The notes under the pieces: generated by a model | The model's database searches: none | The model's input: only the letters and a program-made list of their open reading frames with translations | What the model was told of the DNA's origin: nothing | From: Niastella sp. OAS944 | Lineage (GTDB): Bacteria > Bacteroidota > Bacteroidia > Chitinophagales > Chitinophagaceae | Assembly: GCA_024809215.1 (NCBI GenBank) | Contig: JANUBW010000004.1 | Location: 434,001-498,000 of the forward strand | DNA length: 64,000 nt | Reading direction: 5' to 3' | Program-made: the position numbers and the translations under genes | Shown here: one piece after another, positions 8,084 to 17,270 of the stretch | How the letters are laid out: each line of letters starts with the position of its first letter | Position numbering within the stretch: position 1 is the first letter of the stretch

Positions 8084-10465
8084 TTACCATTGGATCTTAT
8101 ACATTATATCGGGAAAGAACCCTATCTGATTAACGGTCCCTACTTCTTTTCGCACCTGGTTGTAGCGGCGAACAAATACATTATCACGATTGGTTACGTT
8201 TTGCAGATCGAGATAAATAGTTTGCGACAACCTGCGTTTGCTGCTGTTAAGGCGAAAACCAAAGCGGGTATCGAGGCGTAAGTAATCGGGAAACCGTTCC
8301 GCATTGTAACGCGTTTCATCTAACTTCTCGGTACCGGCACGTGCAGATGCCACAAGATCAACCGGTGTATAATAACGGCCACCGGAATATGCCATCTTTA
8401 TATCAACCGTAAATACATTGCGCCCGCTGCTGCCCATCTTCCACTCTTTACCAGCCAGCACATTCAGCACACTGCGGTTATTAAATGTAGAATTGCGTTC
8501 TAAGCCATCGCTTCCCTTATATTTTGAATCGAACACAGAAGCTGTAGTAAGCAGATAATACCCTTTACTGAAGAACTTTTCAATAGTGAGCTCCACTCCC
8601 CTGTTTGAACCGGTACCGTTGTTTACCAGGTTTATCTTTTCGGGGAAGGTAAAATCGGCGCCGCTGTTTAAGATAGAAAAGCCGCTGGCCATCCCCTCAA
8701 CCGGTGCATCGAAAATATGCTGATAATATGCTTCGGCTTTTAACCGCCAGTCTTTTGCAAAGGACCAATCGTAGCCGAGAATATAATGATGCGCTTTTGT
8801 AAAACCCAGATCGCGGTTGCCTTGATCATAAGTACCATTGGGCAGTTTTTCCTGGTACAAATAAACCGGTGCAGGTTGTAACTGGCTGTGCAGTCCATAA
8901 CTTACCGTAACCGTTTTTGTATTATCAATTGCATAGCTCAACGAGGCACGTGGTTCTATTGAAGACGCATCGTTAAAAGTATAGAACATGCCATGCACAC
9001 CGGCATTCAGCGATAACTTTTCGGTAAAGCGGTATTTACCCTGAACATATGGCTGCAATAACCAGCTTGCTCCATCGTAATCGCGCAGTACTTCCCAACC
9101 GGGGCGATTTTCACGGGTTTCGAGAAACGTATTTAGTCCGTTTTGCTCTGCCAGGAATCCGCCTCGCATGGTAAACCGCGTACTTAGTTTTGAATTGATG
9201 TAAGTAGAAAAACGCAACCCGGTGTTCTTTGTTTCCTGATTCATTACATACTGTCGCTCGGCCAATGAATCGTAGTATTTATATATTTGGCCTTCGTTGC
9301 CGGTATATGAATATGACAATACCGAACGGATATAAGAATTGCGCCCTACATCGATGGTATGTTTTAAACCAACTACCCCTATGCGCGATTTAAAGTAAGT
9401 ATCTTCATCTTTATTGGCAAACAGATCTGCAGAATCGAGATCGGCGCCAATGAAATCAATATTACTGGTGCCACCCATACCAAAGATGCCAAACTTACCA
9501 AGCTTTGAGTTGGCGAAATTGATATTGAAAATAAGGTCCTGGTACTTGGGCACGGCTTCGGTACCAAACTTTAATCCTACCTGCTGGCCTAACTGGGCAA
9601 AGGAATAGCGATAGCCCACCAGGAATGAAGAACCGTTCTTCTTTTTACTTAAAGGCCCTTCTATCATTGCTTCCAATCCGCTGAACATATTCAACTGCAG
9701 CGTTTTTTCCACTTTATCTTTATTACCCGAACGCAAGGAAAGATCGAACACGGCGCCGCTGGCGTTGCCATATTCCGCAGGGAAAGCGCCGGTATAAAAA
9801 TCGGAGTTCTTCAACGCATTGGTGTTAAGTGCGCTTACTGGTCCGCCGGTAGTACCCAATGTTGTAAAGTGATTAGGGTTAGGAATGGGCACTCCTTCCA
9901 TTCGCCATAATACTGCAGTGGGAGAATTACCCCGTACAACGATATCGTTGCGTGAATCGTTGGTAGAAGACACGCCGGCAAAATTGCTGGCCAGCCTGGC
10001 CGGGTCGTTTCGTCCGCCCGCATAGCGGGTTACTTCGTCCATACTGAACGACCGCGAACTACTACCTGCAAATTCATTCAGCGCCATGCCCTTTCTTGCT
10101 TTGGGTGCCGTAACACTTACTTCGTTCAATGTGCGAATAGATTCTTCGAGTGAGACATCGAGGATCACCTGTTTGCCAATGGTCACCAACACTTCGGGAA
10201 TGGATACCGGTTTATAACCTATTGAAGTGAACGAGATGCGCTGACGGCCAACCGGCACATTCACCAGGGTGTAATTGCCGGTTGAATCGGTGGTAACACC
10301 CATCGACAACCCGGTTACCATTACACTAACGCCGGACAGCGGTTTTTCTGAAGCCTTGTCGAGAACAGTACCTTTTACTGTTTGTGTGGTTTGTTGCGCC
10401 TGCAGGCAGATAGTGGTTAACATACCTATCGCCAGCGTGGCCATGTAAGAAACTTTTAATAGCAT
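8084..10465 (-). CDS. TonB-dependent receptor with CarboxypepD_reg-like leader domain
   Basis: 793 residues. A signal peptide (about 1-23, ending in LQAQ) is followed by a carboxypeptidase-regulatory-like domain (VKGTVLDKASEKPLSGVSV, about 29-110), a plug domain (NDIVVRGNSPTAVLWRMEGV, with PNPNHF) and a beta-barrel ending in the aromatic residue Trp, typical of outer-membrane porins. It would import an unidentified ligand using TonB energy. No SusD partner is adjacent. The upstream neighbours on the same strand are a LytTR regulator and its histidine kinase, 276 bases away, which may control it (inference). Length is typical for barrels without a SusD partner. Confidence 0.9.
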   Translation of the reverse strand: MLLKVSYMATLAIGMLTTICLQAQQTTQTVKGTVLDKASEKPLSGVSVMVTGLSMGVTTDSTGNYTLVNVPVGRQRISFTSIGYKPVSIPEVLVTIGKQVILDVSLEESIRTLNEVSVTAPKARKGMALNEFAGSSSRSFSMDEVTRYAGGRNDPARLASNFAGVSSTNDSRNDIVVRGNSPTAVLWRMEGVPIPNPNHFTTLGTTGGPVSALNTNALKNSDFYTGAFPAEYGNASGAVFDLSLRSGNKDKVEKTLQLNMFSGLEAMIEGPLSKKKNGSSFLVGYRYSFAQLGQQVGLKFGTEAVPKYQDLIFNINFANSKLGKFGIFGMGGTSNIDFIGADLDSADLFANKDEDTYFKSRIGVVGLKHTIDVGRNSYIRSVLSYSYTGNEGQIYKYYDSLAERQYVMNQETKNTGLRFSTYINSKLSTRFTMRGGFLAEQNGLNTFLETRENRPGWEVLRDYDGASWLLQPYVQGKYRFTEKLSLNAGVHGMFYTFNDASSIEPRASLSYAIDNTKTVTVSYGLHSQLQPAPVYLYQEKLPNGTYDQGNRDLGFTKAHHYILGYDWSFAKDWRLKAEAYYQHIFDAPVEGMASGFSILNSGADFTFPEKINLVNNGTGSNRGVELTIEKFFSKGYYLLTTASVFDSKYKGSDGLERNSTFNNRSVLNVLAGKEWKMGSSGRNVFTVDIKMAYSGGRYYTPVDLVASARAGTEKLDETRYNAERFPDYLRLDTRFGFRLNSSKRRLSQTIYLDLQNVTNRDNVFVRRYNQVRKEVGTVNQIGFFPDIMYKIQW

Positions 10466-10659
10466 AAGTTGGTGGTTACTTTATGCTTCAAAAATCCTTA
10501 AGAAGTGTTTGTTGAAAAAACGAAGTAGGCTAGTTCTTAGATTGATTCGACATCACGGGCTTTTTTGTAGATGACAGAGTTTATGGTTCATTGTTCACTG
10601 CGCGGTTGTTGAGTTATCAACAGGCGGCTTTCGTTTACCGGTTACAGGCCCCTCCCCTG

Positions 10660-10683
10660 CCCCTCCCCCGGTAGGGGGAGGGG
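10660..10683. repeat. G/C-rich palindrome CCCCTCCCCC-GGTA-GGGGGAGGGG
   Basis: A perfect 10-base inverted repeat with a GGTA loop, preceded by a further CCCCTCCCC at 10650. A similar palindrome lies at 26219-26237 and a shorter one at 59614-59625. No T-run follows, so it is not a standard terminator. Confidence 0.7.
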
Positions 10684-10689
10684 AATCCC

Positions 10690-10741
10690 ATCAACTTTTC
10701 AACTCCTTGTCAACTTGTCAACATGTCAACTTGTTAACTTA
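10690..10741 (-). repeat. Iterated-word element, GTTGACAAG family, copy 3
   Basis: On the minus strand the response-regulator stop TAG is followed at once by TAAGTTAACAAGTTGACA, then GTTGACAAG words and GTTGAAAAGTTGATGGG. Orientation relative to the upstream gene is the same as at 7709. Confidence 0.75.
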
Positions 10742-11458
10742 CTATAACTTATGACTAATAGCCTTCGTCAGCTCCTCCTTATAAAAATCACTTACAGGAA
10801 TGATATGCTCACCAATATACACGCGGTTCTTACGAATGAAAGTTATTTTATCTATGGCCACCATAAATGATTTGTGCACGCGAACGAAGCGGGTTGCGGG
10901 CAGTTTATCGGCCAGCGATTTCATGGCCAGTTTGGTGATAACGGGTTTGTCGTTTTGGTGCAGATAGATCTTCATATAATCTCTTATACTTTCAATATGT
11001 GTGATCTCCTGCACAGCGATCTTTACCAGGCTGTACTCTACATTTACAAAGAAATAATCACTGGTTGTTTGCGCTACCGGCGCCAGAGCGCCTTGTTTTT
11101 TCAGCTGACAAAAATCCGCAGCTTTGTTTACTGCCCGTAAAAAACGCTCAAAGGTCACCGGCTTTACCAGGTAATCCAACACATCGAGTTCAAAGCCTTC
11201 CAATGCATACTTTTTAAACGCAGTAATAAAGATCACCACTGGTTTATAGGTAAGGGATTGCAGGAACTGGGTGCCGGTAACACCCGGCATTTGAATATCG
11301 AGGAAGATGAGGTCAATGGGCTCGCGCCGCAATACATCCATAGCCTCGTACGCGTTCTTACAACGCTGTACCAGGTGCAGGAAGGGAATACGTTTAATAT
11401 TATCTTCCAGCAGATCGAGCGATAATACTTCATCATCAACAGCCAGGCATTTAATCAT
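10742..11458 (-). CDS. LytTR-family response regulator
   Basis: A 238-residue transcription regulator. The receiver domain (1-120) has the acidic pocket VDDE (8-10), phospho-acceptor Asp54 in IFLDIQMPG, and KPVTFERFL after the signalling Lys. The LytTR DNA-binding domain (about 135-235) carries VHKSFMVAIDKI. It is transcribed with, and overlaps by 8 bases, the histidine kinase gene, so it is the partner of that kinase. Its target is unknown; the TonB receptor next downstream is the obvious candidate by position. LytTR proteins bind paired direct repeats, and none was recognised here. Confidence 0.93.
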   Translation of the reverse strand: MIKCLAVDDEVLSLDLLEDNIKRIPFLHLVQRCKNAYEAMDVLRREPIDLIFLDIQMPGVTGTQFLQSLTYKPVVIFITAFKKYALEGFELDVLDYLVKPVTFERFLRAVNKAADFCQLKKQGALAPVAQTTSDYFFVNVEYSLVKIAVQEITHIESIRDYMKIYLHQNDKPVITKLAMKSLADKLPATRFVRVHKSFMVAIDKITFIRKNRVYIGEHIIPVSDFYKEELTKAISHKL

Positions 11459-12452
11459 GGGTTACAATTTTAAGGGAGGCATGAAACCAGTTGCCTTCTT
11501 TTTGCGCAGCTAACTGGTGTTTACCGGGATACAGGATCTTCAACCTGCGTTCGAGATTGGTTAACCCTATGCCTTTTGTTTTATCGGCCACCTGGGCCGT
11601 ATAAGCAATGGTTTTATTTGAAACCGATAACGATACTTCTTTTTCTGCCACCGCCAGTTCAATATTGATCTCCGGCTCCTCAGCCACATTTACCCCATGC
11701 TTAAACGCATTTTCAATTAAGGGTATCAGTAACATTGGTTCTATTATATGCGAATAATTTCCCGGCTGCACCATAAACAGGATCTTCACCGAATCGCCAA
11801 AACGCATTGTTTGCAGATCGATATAACTGCGTATATATTCCACCTCTTTATGCAGGCTCACCTTTTCTTCATCAGAATCGTACAACATATAATGCATCAG
11901 GTTCGACATTTTTAACAACGCCGGCTCCAACAGATCAGACTTCTTGCGCGCCAACGACACCATACTATTGAGCGCATTGAACATAAAGTGCGGACTAACC
12001 TGCGAGCGTAAAAAAGAAAGCTCCATAGTGAGGGTTTCTTTTTGTAACCGTTCGGTTTGCATTACGTCGACCATAAACCGGTAACTGGTGGCGGTGCCAA
12101 ATACAAACAAACCGATAAATATTTTCACCACTATACCAGCAAAGATCGCGTACCAGGGCAGTTCTCCTGCTATCACCATAATACAACCAGGAACCAATGC
12201 GAAAAAAAAGCTGATACCAAGAATGGCAAGCACATATGCAGCCACCCGTTTTTTTAATAAAAACCGCGGATACAATACGTAAGCACTAAAATAGAAACCC
12301 ACTGTTTGCAATGCAGTAAAAATGATGGTATGCCATTGCAGGTAATTGGGCTTATCGGTATCCTTGAGGGGCATAATAAAAATGGGCACCATTACAATTA
12401 ATGCGGTGCACAAAATATGCAGTAAGATATAAACCAGTTTTCTTCGCGACAT
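11451..12452 (-). CDS. LytS-type sensor histidine kinase
   Basis: 333 residues with four predicted membrane helices (about 8-27, 43-62, 72-95, 102-123), then a His_kinase domain with phospho-acceptor His155 in QVSPHFMFNALNSM, and a HATPase domain with the N-box IPLIENAFKHG and G-box TKGIGLTNLERRL. It autophosphorylates and passes phosphate to the LytTR regulator encoded just downstream. There is no extracellular sensing domain, so the signal is likely sensed in the membrane. The stop overlaps the next start by 8 bases. Confidence 0.93.
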   Translation of the reverse strand: MSRRKLVYILLHILCTALIVMVPIFIMPLKDTDKPNYLQWHTIIFTALQTVGFYFSAYVLYPRFLLKKRVAAYVLAILGISFFFALVPGCIMVIAGELPWYAIFAGIVVKIFIGLFVFGTATSYRFMVDVMQTERLQKETLTMELSFLRSQVSPHFMFNALNSMVSLARKKSDLLEPALLKMSNLMHYMLYDSDEEKVSLHKEVEYIRSYIDLQTMRFGDSVKILFMVQPGNYSHIIEPMLLIPLIENAFKHGVNVAEEPEINIELAVAEKEVSLSVSNKTIAYTAQVADKTKGIGLTNLERRLKILYPGKHQLAAQKEGNWFHASLKIVTHD

Positions 12453-12544
12453 GATAATACGAAAATAGATTTTTTAGCTTTATATGGTTTGTGTGAATGA
12501 TAACCGGGCCTTTTCTGGCGACGAAATTTCCTATTTTGAAGATG

Positions 12545-12580
12545 AGTTCATAGTTCTTAGTTCTCAGTTTTTAGTTCTTT
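12545..12580. repeat. Iterated-word element, TTCTTAGTTTTTAG family, copy 1
   Basis: Tandem variants of TTCATAG/TTCTTAG/TTCTCAG/TTTTTAG. Related copies lie at 34031-34056, 46914-46948 and 59720-59761. Confidence 0.65.
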
Positions 12581-12918
12581 TGTTTCAAACGGCGGACAAA
12601 TAGCAAAACACCTCCATATTGTTACCGGTCCCGCGGCCAGGACCAACTTGTAAACTGACCAACTGACCAACTTACAAACTGAATAACTGGTATTCCCGGC
12701 AACAGGTAACTGGTAACCGGAAACCATTCACCATTCACCAACTTCATTTTTAATGATTTAGCTCAGTTTTTAGCTTTTCCCGGCCCTTCTACCCTATTTT
12801 TGCCACCCTTTCAAAGCCCCAAGCAAGCAAAACAGCCCCCAATTGTTAAAAAAGTAGCTTTTCCTAGCCCTTTCTACAGGTTTACCCTGATATTTCCCCA
12901 CCGGTAGCATAAGTAATT

Positions 12919-12949
12919 TTTGTGGATACATTCTTTAATTGTTATTTTG
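12919..12949 (+). promoter_or_regulatory. Bacteroidota-type promoter of the arabinose operon
   Basis: TTTG (12919-12922), a 19-base spacer, then TTATTTTG (12942-12949), one mismatch from TAnnTTTG. A start site near 12956 makes an ATG at 12957 unusable, because it would lie at the transcript end, and supports the araB start at 13047. Confidence 0.6.
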
Positions 12950-13046
12950 ACACGAAATGGGACACGAGGGCGATCCAGGCAATACCTTTACCGCTCTTCA
13001 TCCCAATCGGGTCTTCAATAAAAACACAACTGTTTTAGTTGCCGAT

Positions 13047-14750
13047 ATGAAAAAAGAAAATTATGTAATAGGGGTTGACTATGGCACCGATTCAGTGCGG
13101 TCAATCATCGCCAACGCTGCCAATGGGCAGGAAGTAGCATCTGCAGTATTTTATTATCCCCGCTGGAAAGACGGATTGTATTGTAACCCGGGTGTTAACC
13201 AGTTCAGACAGCATCCGCTCGACTACCTGGAAGGCCTGGAACAAACCATTACCCGTTGCTTACTGCAGGCGGGCCCTTCAGTAACGGCCAACATCAGGGC
13301 CATTTCAGTGGACACAACTGGTAGTACACCCGTAGCGGTAGACGAAACCGGCACGCCCCTCGCCCTGTTGCCGCGTTTTGAAAAGAACCCCAACGCCATG
13401 TTCGTGCTGTGGAAAGACCATACATCGGTTCCCGAAGCAGCCGAGATCAATGCGCATGCTGAAAAATACGATATCAACTACCTGCAATATGTAGGTGGTA
13501 TTTATTCTTCAGAATGGTTCTGGGCCAAGCTGTTGCACGTTTTGCGTGAAGACAGCGAGGTACGTGAAGCATGTCATTCATGGGTTGAACATTGCGATTG
13601 GATCCCCTTCGTGTTAACAGGCGGCAAAAAAGTTGCTGACATGAAACGCGGCGTATGTTCAGCCGGGCACAAAGCCCTGTGGGCTGCTGAATTCGGCGGC
13701 TTACCTCCTGAACAATTCTTTACCGATCTTGATCCGTTGTTAACCGGATTTACCGAAAGACTTTTCTCAAAAACATATACATCTGACCAGGCTGCCGGCA
13801 CATTAAGTAAAGAATGGGCCGAAAAACTGGGACTTTCTACCGACGTGGTGATCGGTGTTGGCGCTTTTGACGCCCATATGGGCGCCGTAGGCGGACAAAT
13901 TGAACCCTACCACCTGAGCAAGGTAATGGGTACCTCTACCTGCGATATGCTGGTAGCACCACTGAAAGAAGTAGAAGGCAAACTGGTGAAAGGTATTTGC
14001 GGACAGGTGCCTGGTTCTGTGATCCCCGGCATGATGGGGCTGGAAGCCGGACAAAGCGCCTTTGGCGATGCATACGCCTGGTTCAAACAAGTGCTTACCT
14101 GGCCTTTACAACATGTATTAGGTCAGTCGACTATCGTAAATACAGAAACTGCCAAAGCTATTATTGAGGAAACTGCCGACAAGCTGATCCCCGAATTAAG
14201 TAAACAGGCAGCGCAAATAGAGATCGATGAGAACAGCGAACTGGCAGTTGACTGGTTCAATGGCCGTCGTACCCCCGATGCCAGCCAGGAGCTGAAAGGC
14301 GCCATTACCGGCCTCAATCTTGGCAGCGATGCACCACGTATCTTCAGAGCTATTGTAGAAGCTACCTGCTTTGGCGCTAAAGCCATTGTTGACCGCTTCA
14401 ACAACGAAGGTGTTCCGGTAAAAGGGTTGATAGGACTGGGTGGTGTGGCCAAAAAATCGCCGTTCATTATGCAAATGATGGCCGACGTTATGAACATGCC
14501 TATCCGCATTCATAAATCAGAACAAACCTGCGCCCTTGGCGCCGCTATGTTTGCCGCTACTGCTGCAGGTATATATAATAAGGTAGAAGACGCCATGAAT
14601 GCCATGGGCCAGGGCTTCGATACCACTTACTACCCCGACAAATCGAAAGTAGCCCTGTACGCAGCCCGCTACAAAAAGTATCACAATCTGGGTGGGTTTG
14701 TTGAGAGTACCGTGAAAGCTAAATCAAAAGAAAAAGCATTGTCAAATTAA
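13047..14750 (+). CDS. araB: L-ribulokinase
   Basis: 567 residues of the FGGY kinase family, phosphorylating L-ribulose to L-ribulose 5-phosphate. N-terminal GVDYGTDSVRS (ATP-binding, residues 9-19), the MGTSTCDMLV region and the C-terminal GLGGVAKKSPFIMQMMADV are ribulokinase-type. Length fits AraB (about 550-570). The ATG at 13047 is chosen because the frame upstream (to 12957) begins at the predicted transcription start and lacks homology-like sequence. It is the first gene of araB-araD-araA-symporter on the plus strand; the stop is followed within 5 bases by a hairpin-forming repeat. Confidence 0.95.
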   Translation: MKKENYVIGVDYGTDSVRSIIANAANGQEVASAVFYYPRWKDGLYCNPGVNQFRQHPLDYLEGLEQTITRCLLQAGPSVTANIRAISVDTTGSTPVAVDETGTPLALLPRFEKNPNAMFVLWKDHTSVPEAAEINAHAEKYDINYLQYVGGIYSSEWFWAKLLHVLREDSEVREACHSWVEHCDWIPFVLTGGKKVADMKRGVCSAGHKALWAAEFGGLPPEQFFTDLDPLLTGFTERLFSKTYTSDQAAGTLSKEWAEKLGLSTDVVIGVGAFDAHMGAVGGQIEPYHLSKVMGTSTCDMLVAPLKEVEGKLVKGICGQVPGSVIPGMMGLEAGQSAFGDAYAWFKQVLTWPLQHVLGQSTIVNTETAKAIIEETADKLIPELSKQAAQIEIDENSELAVDWFNGRRTPDASQELKGAITGLNLGSDAPRIFRAIVEATCFGAKAIVDRFNNEGVPVKGLIGLGGVAKKSPFIMQMMADVMNMPIRIHKSEQTCALGAAMFAATAAGIYNKVEDAMNAMGQGFDTTYYPDKSKVALYAARYKKYHNLGGFVESTVKAKSKEKALSN

Positions 14751-14752
14751 AT

Positions 14753-14832
14753 ACAGGTTACAGGTTTCAAGTTGCAGGTTACAGGGAATACAAATACAAG
14801 TCCTTGCAACCTGCAACTTGTAACCTGAAACA
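14753..14832 (+). repeat. Iterated-word hairpin, GTTGCAGGTTACAGG family, copy 1
   Basis: Left arm CAGGTTTCAAGTTGCAGG and right arm CCTGCAACTTGTAACCTG can pair across GGGAATACAAATACAAG. It lies between araB and araD and starts just after the araB stop. The GGGAATACAAATACA loop recurs in the copy beside the GH43 gene. Confidence 0.75.
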
Positions 14833-14843
14833 CTTTCCCTATC

Positions 14844-15542
14844 ATGAGCAAGTATCAACACATACAAGACGCCTGTTACAAAGCCAATATGCAGCTACCA
14901 GAACTTAACCTGGTATTATTCACTTTTGGTAATGTAAGTGTAGCCGACAGAGCGCTCGGCGTTTTTGCTATTAAGCCAAGCGGTGTTCCCTATAAGGACC
15001 TCACCCCTGAAAAGATGGTGATCGTTGATTTCGATGGCAACATCATCTCTGGCGATCTGCGCCCTTCAAGCGACACAAAAACACACGCCGTATTATATAA
15101 AGTATGGGATAAAATCGGCGCAATTGTTCATACGCACAGCACTTATGCTACAGCGTGGGCACAGGCGCAACGCGATATTCCCATCTTTGGCACTACCCAT
15201 GCCGATCATAACACGGTAGATATTCCCTGCGCACCGCCCATGAGCGATGACATGATAAAAGGGAACTATGAGTATGAGACCGGCTACCAGATCATCAATT
15301 GTTTCAGGGAAAGAAAACTGTCGTACGAGGAAGTGGAAATGATCCTGGTGGGCAACCACGCGCCATTTGCCTGGGGTAAAAATGGCGACAAAGCCGTATA
15401 CAACGCCGCTGTTTTGGAAGAAGTAGCCCGTATGGCTTATCTCACCGAACAAATTAACCCAAAAGCGCCCCGGTTAAAAGATGCGCTTATTGAAAAACAC
15501 TGGCAGCGTAAGCATGGTAAAGATGCTTATTATGGTCAGTAG
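14844..15542 (+). CDS. araD: L-ribulose-5-phosphate 4-epimerase
   Basis: A 232-residue class II aldolase/epimerase fold enzyme converting L-ribulose 5-phosphate to D-xylulose 5-phosphate. Visible are GNVSVAD (about 30-36), KPSGVPY (47-53), the zinc-binding THSTYATAWAQ and THADH histidines, and a C-terminal HGKDAYYGQ tail typical of AraD. Length equals E. coli AraD (231). It lies 93 bases after araB across a hairpin repeat and 98 bases before araA, in one plus-strand operon. Confidence 0.95.
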   Translation: MSKYQHIQDACYKANMQLPELNLVLFTFGNVSVADRALGVFAIKPSGVPYKDLTPEKMVIVDFDGNIISGDLRPSSDTKTHAVLYKVWDKIGAIVHTHSTYATAWAQAQRDIPIFGTTHADHNTVDIPCAPPMSDDMIKGNYEYETGYQIINCFRERKLSYEEVEMILVGNHAPFAWGKNGDKAVYNAAVLEEVARMAYLTEQINPKAPRLKDALIEKHWQRKHGKDAYYGQ

Positions 15543-15562
15543 AACCTTTGTATTTCAATATC

Positions 15563-15598
15563 ACATTAGCATATTAGCAAATTATCACATTAACAATA
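15563..15598. repeat. Iterated-word stretch, ACATTAGCATATTAGC type
   Basis: Variants of CACATTAGCA/TATTAGCA/AATTATCA/CACATTAACA in tandem in the araD-araA gap, 20 bases after the araD stop. Only one copy of this family was noticed. Confidence 0.5.
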
Positions 15599-15640
15599 GC
15601 ATTACGTCGAAAACTGACGATTGCACAATAAATACGCATT

Positions 15641-17140
15641 ATGGAAGATCTGAAAAAACTGGAAGTTTGGTTTGTAACAGGCAGCCAGCACCTGTACGGC
15701 GAAGAAACCCTGAAACAGGTTGCCGAACACTCAATGCAAATTGCCAAATCAATTGATAAAGACCCAGCCATTCCGGTACGGGTTGTTTTTAAACCTGTAG
15801 TTAAATCGCCCGAAGAAATTTACCAGGTTTGCCAGGAAGCAAATACAACTACTACCTGTATTGGTATCATTGCCTGGATGCACACCTTCTCCCCCGCTAA
15901 AATGTGGATCGGCGGTTTGAAAGTGTTGCAAAAACCCCTGTTACACCTGCACACCCAGTTTAACCGTGATATTCCCTGGAGCAGCATCGATATGGACTTC
16001 ATGAACCTGAACCAAAGCGCCCATGGCGACCGTGAGTTCGGCTTTATGGTTAGCCGCATGCGTTTGAATAGAAAAGTGGTTGTTGGCCACTGGCAGGAAG
16101 CCCAGGTTATAAACAGCGTAAGTGTTTGGATGCGCGCTGCCGCCGGCTGGAACGACTGGCAAAACGCCCGCTTCTGCCGCTTTGGCGACAACATGCGCCA
16201 GGTAGCAGTTACCGAAGGCGATAAGGTTGAAGCTGAACTGAAATTTGGCTATTCTGTAAACGGTTATGGTATTGGCGACCTGGTAAAAGTGATCAATGAT
16301 GTGAGCGACACCGCTATTACCGAAACAGCCGCTTTATATGAAGATATATATACCGTACAGGCTCCCCTTCGCAAGGGTGGTGAACGTCATAAAGAACTGC
16401 GCGAAGCCGCTAAGATCGAGATCGGGATGCGCAACTTCCTGAAAGCGGGTAATTTCAAAGGTTATACCGATACTTTTGAAGACCTGCATGGCATGGTGCA
16501 ATTACCTGGTATCGCTTCTCAACGCCTGATGGCCGAAGGTTACGGTTTTGGTGGCGAAGGCGACTGGAAAACTTCTGCCCTGGTGCGCGCCATGAAAGTA
16601 ATGGCAACCGGACTTAAAGGCGGTAACTCATTTATGGAAGATTATACCTACCATTTTGACCCCAATAACGCACTGGTACTGGGTTCTCACATGCTGGAGA
16701 TCTGTCCTTCCATCGCCAACGACAAACCAACTGTTGAAATTCACCCACTGGGTATTGGTGGCAAAAGCGACCCTGTTCGCCTGGTATTTAACGCAGGCAG
16801 CGGTCCGGCCCTGAACGCCTCTATTGTTGATATGGGTAACCGTTTCAGACTGATCGTGAATGAAGTGGTAGCTGTTGACCCAATTGAAAGCCTGCCTAAA
16901 TTACCGGTTGCGCGTGTATTGTGGAAACCCTACCCTGATATGAAAACAGGTTGTGCAGCATGGATTTTGGCGGGCGGTGCTCACCACACCGGCTACAGCC
17001 AGAACCTGACCGTAGAACATATGGAAGATTTTGCTGAAATGGCGGGAGTTGAGTTCTTATTGATCGGCAAAAACAGCAATTTGTACGATATTAAGAATCA
17101 ATTAAGATGGAATGATCTGTATTATCGTCACTCGATTTAA
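15641..17140 (+). CDS. araA: L-arabinose isomerase
   Basis: 499 residues, the usual length of AraA (about 475-500), converting L-arabinose to L-ribulose with a Mn ion. The N-terminus [21 protein letters not shown] is diagnostic, as are [11 protein letters not shown], the acidic/His metal ligands in [13 protein letters not shown] and in [10 protein letters not shown], and [10 protein letters not shown] near the C-terminus. The active-site parts are complete. It is followed after 130 bases by the symporter gene, with a strong hairpin between them. Confidence 0.97.
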   Translation: MEDLKKLEVWFVTGSQHLYGEETLKQVAEHSMQIAKSIDKDPAIPVRVVFKPVVKSPEEIYQVCQEANTTTTCIGIIAWMHTFSPAKMWIGGLKVLQKPLLHLHTQFNRDIPWSSIDMDFMNLNQSAHGDREFGFMVSRMRLNRKVVVGHWQEAQVINSVSVWMRAAAGWNDWQNARFCRFGDNMRQVAVTEGDKVEAELKFGYSVNGYGIGDLVKVINDVSDTAITETAALYEDIYTVQAPLRKGGERHKELREAAKIEIGMRNFLKAGNFKGYTDTFEDLHGMVQLPGIASQRLMAEGYGFGGEGDWKTSALVRAMKVMATGLKGGNSFMEDYTYHFDPNNALVLGSHMLEICPSIANDKPTVEIHPLGIGGKSDPVRLVFNAGSGPALNASIVDMGNRFRLIVNEVVAVDPIESLPKLPVARVLWKPYPDMKTGCAAWILAGGAHHTGYSQNLTVEHMEDFAEMAGVEFLLIGKNSNLYDIKNQLRWNDLYYRHSI

Positions 17141-17167
17141 AAATAATTCCACATATTGCAGCCTCAA

Positions 17168-17204
17168 TTGCGAAAACTTCACCAAAATGGTGAAGTTTTC
17201 GCAA
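17168..17204 (+). terminator. Strong hairpin between araA and the symporter gene
   Basis: TTGCGAAAACTTCACCA (17168-17184), loop AAA, then a perfect 17-base complement (17188-17204), followed by ATAAAAGCGG with no T-run. It may be a partial terminator or an mRNA-stabilising hairpin that sets araA and transporter levels apart. Confidence 0.65.
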
Positions 17205-17270
17205 ATAAAAGCGGAAAAAGCGCCTAAATAACAACAAACATTCATTCTTTAAAAACTTTTGCAGCCCACT

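Larger units (their letters stand above)
12453..13046. other. Divergent intergenic region (kinase / arabinose operon)
   Basis: About 590 bases between the divergent kinase and arabinose genes. It carries a TTCTTAGTTCTCAG-type repeat at 12545-12580, a CAACTTGTAAACTGACC-type stretch at 12643-12690, a GGTAACTGGTAACCGG/CCATTCACC stretch at 12698-12742, and the arabinose promoter at 12919-12949. The roughly 90 bases from the promoter to the araB ATG form an untranslated leader. Confidence 0.6.

Noticed and set aside
12957-13046. 30-residue N-terminal extension of ribulokinase
   Set aside because: It begins at the predicted transcription start and has no resemblance to ribulokinase N-termini.
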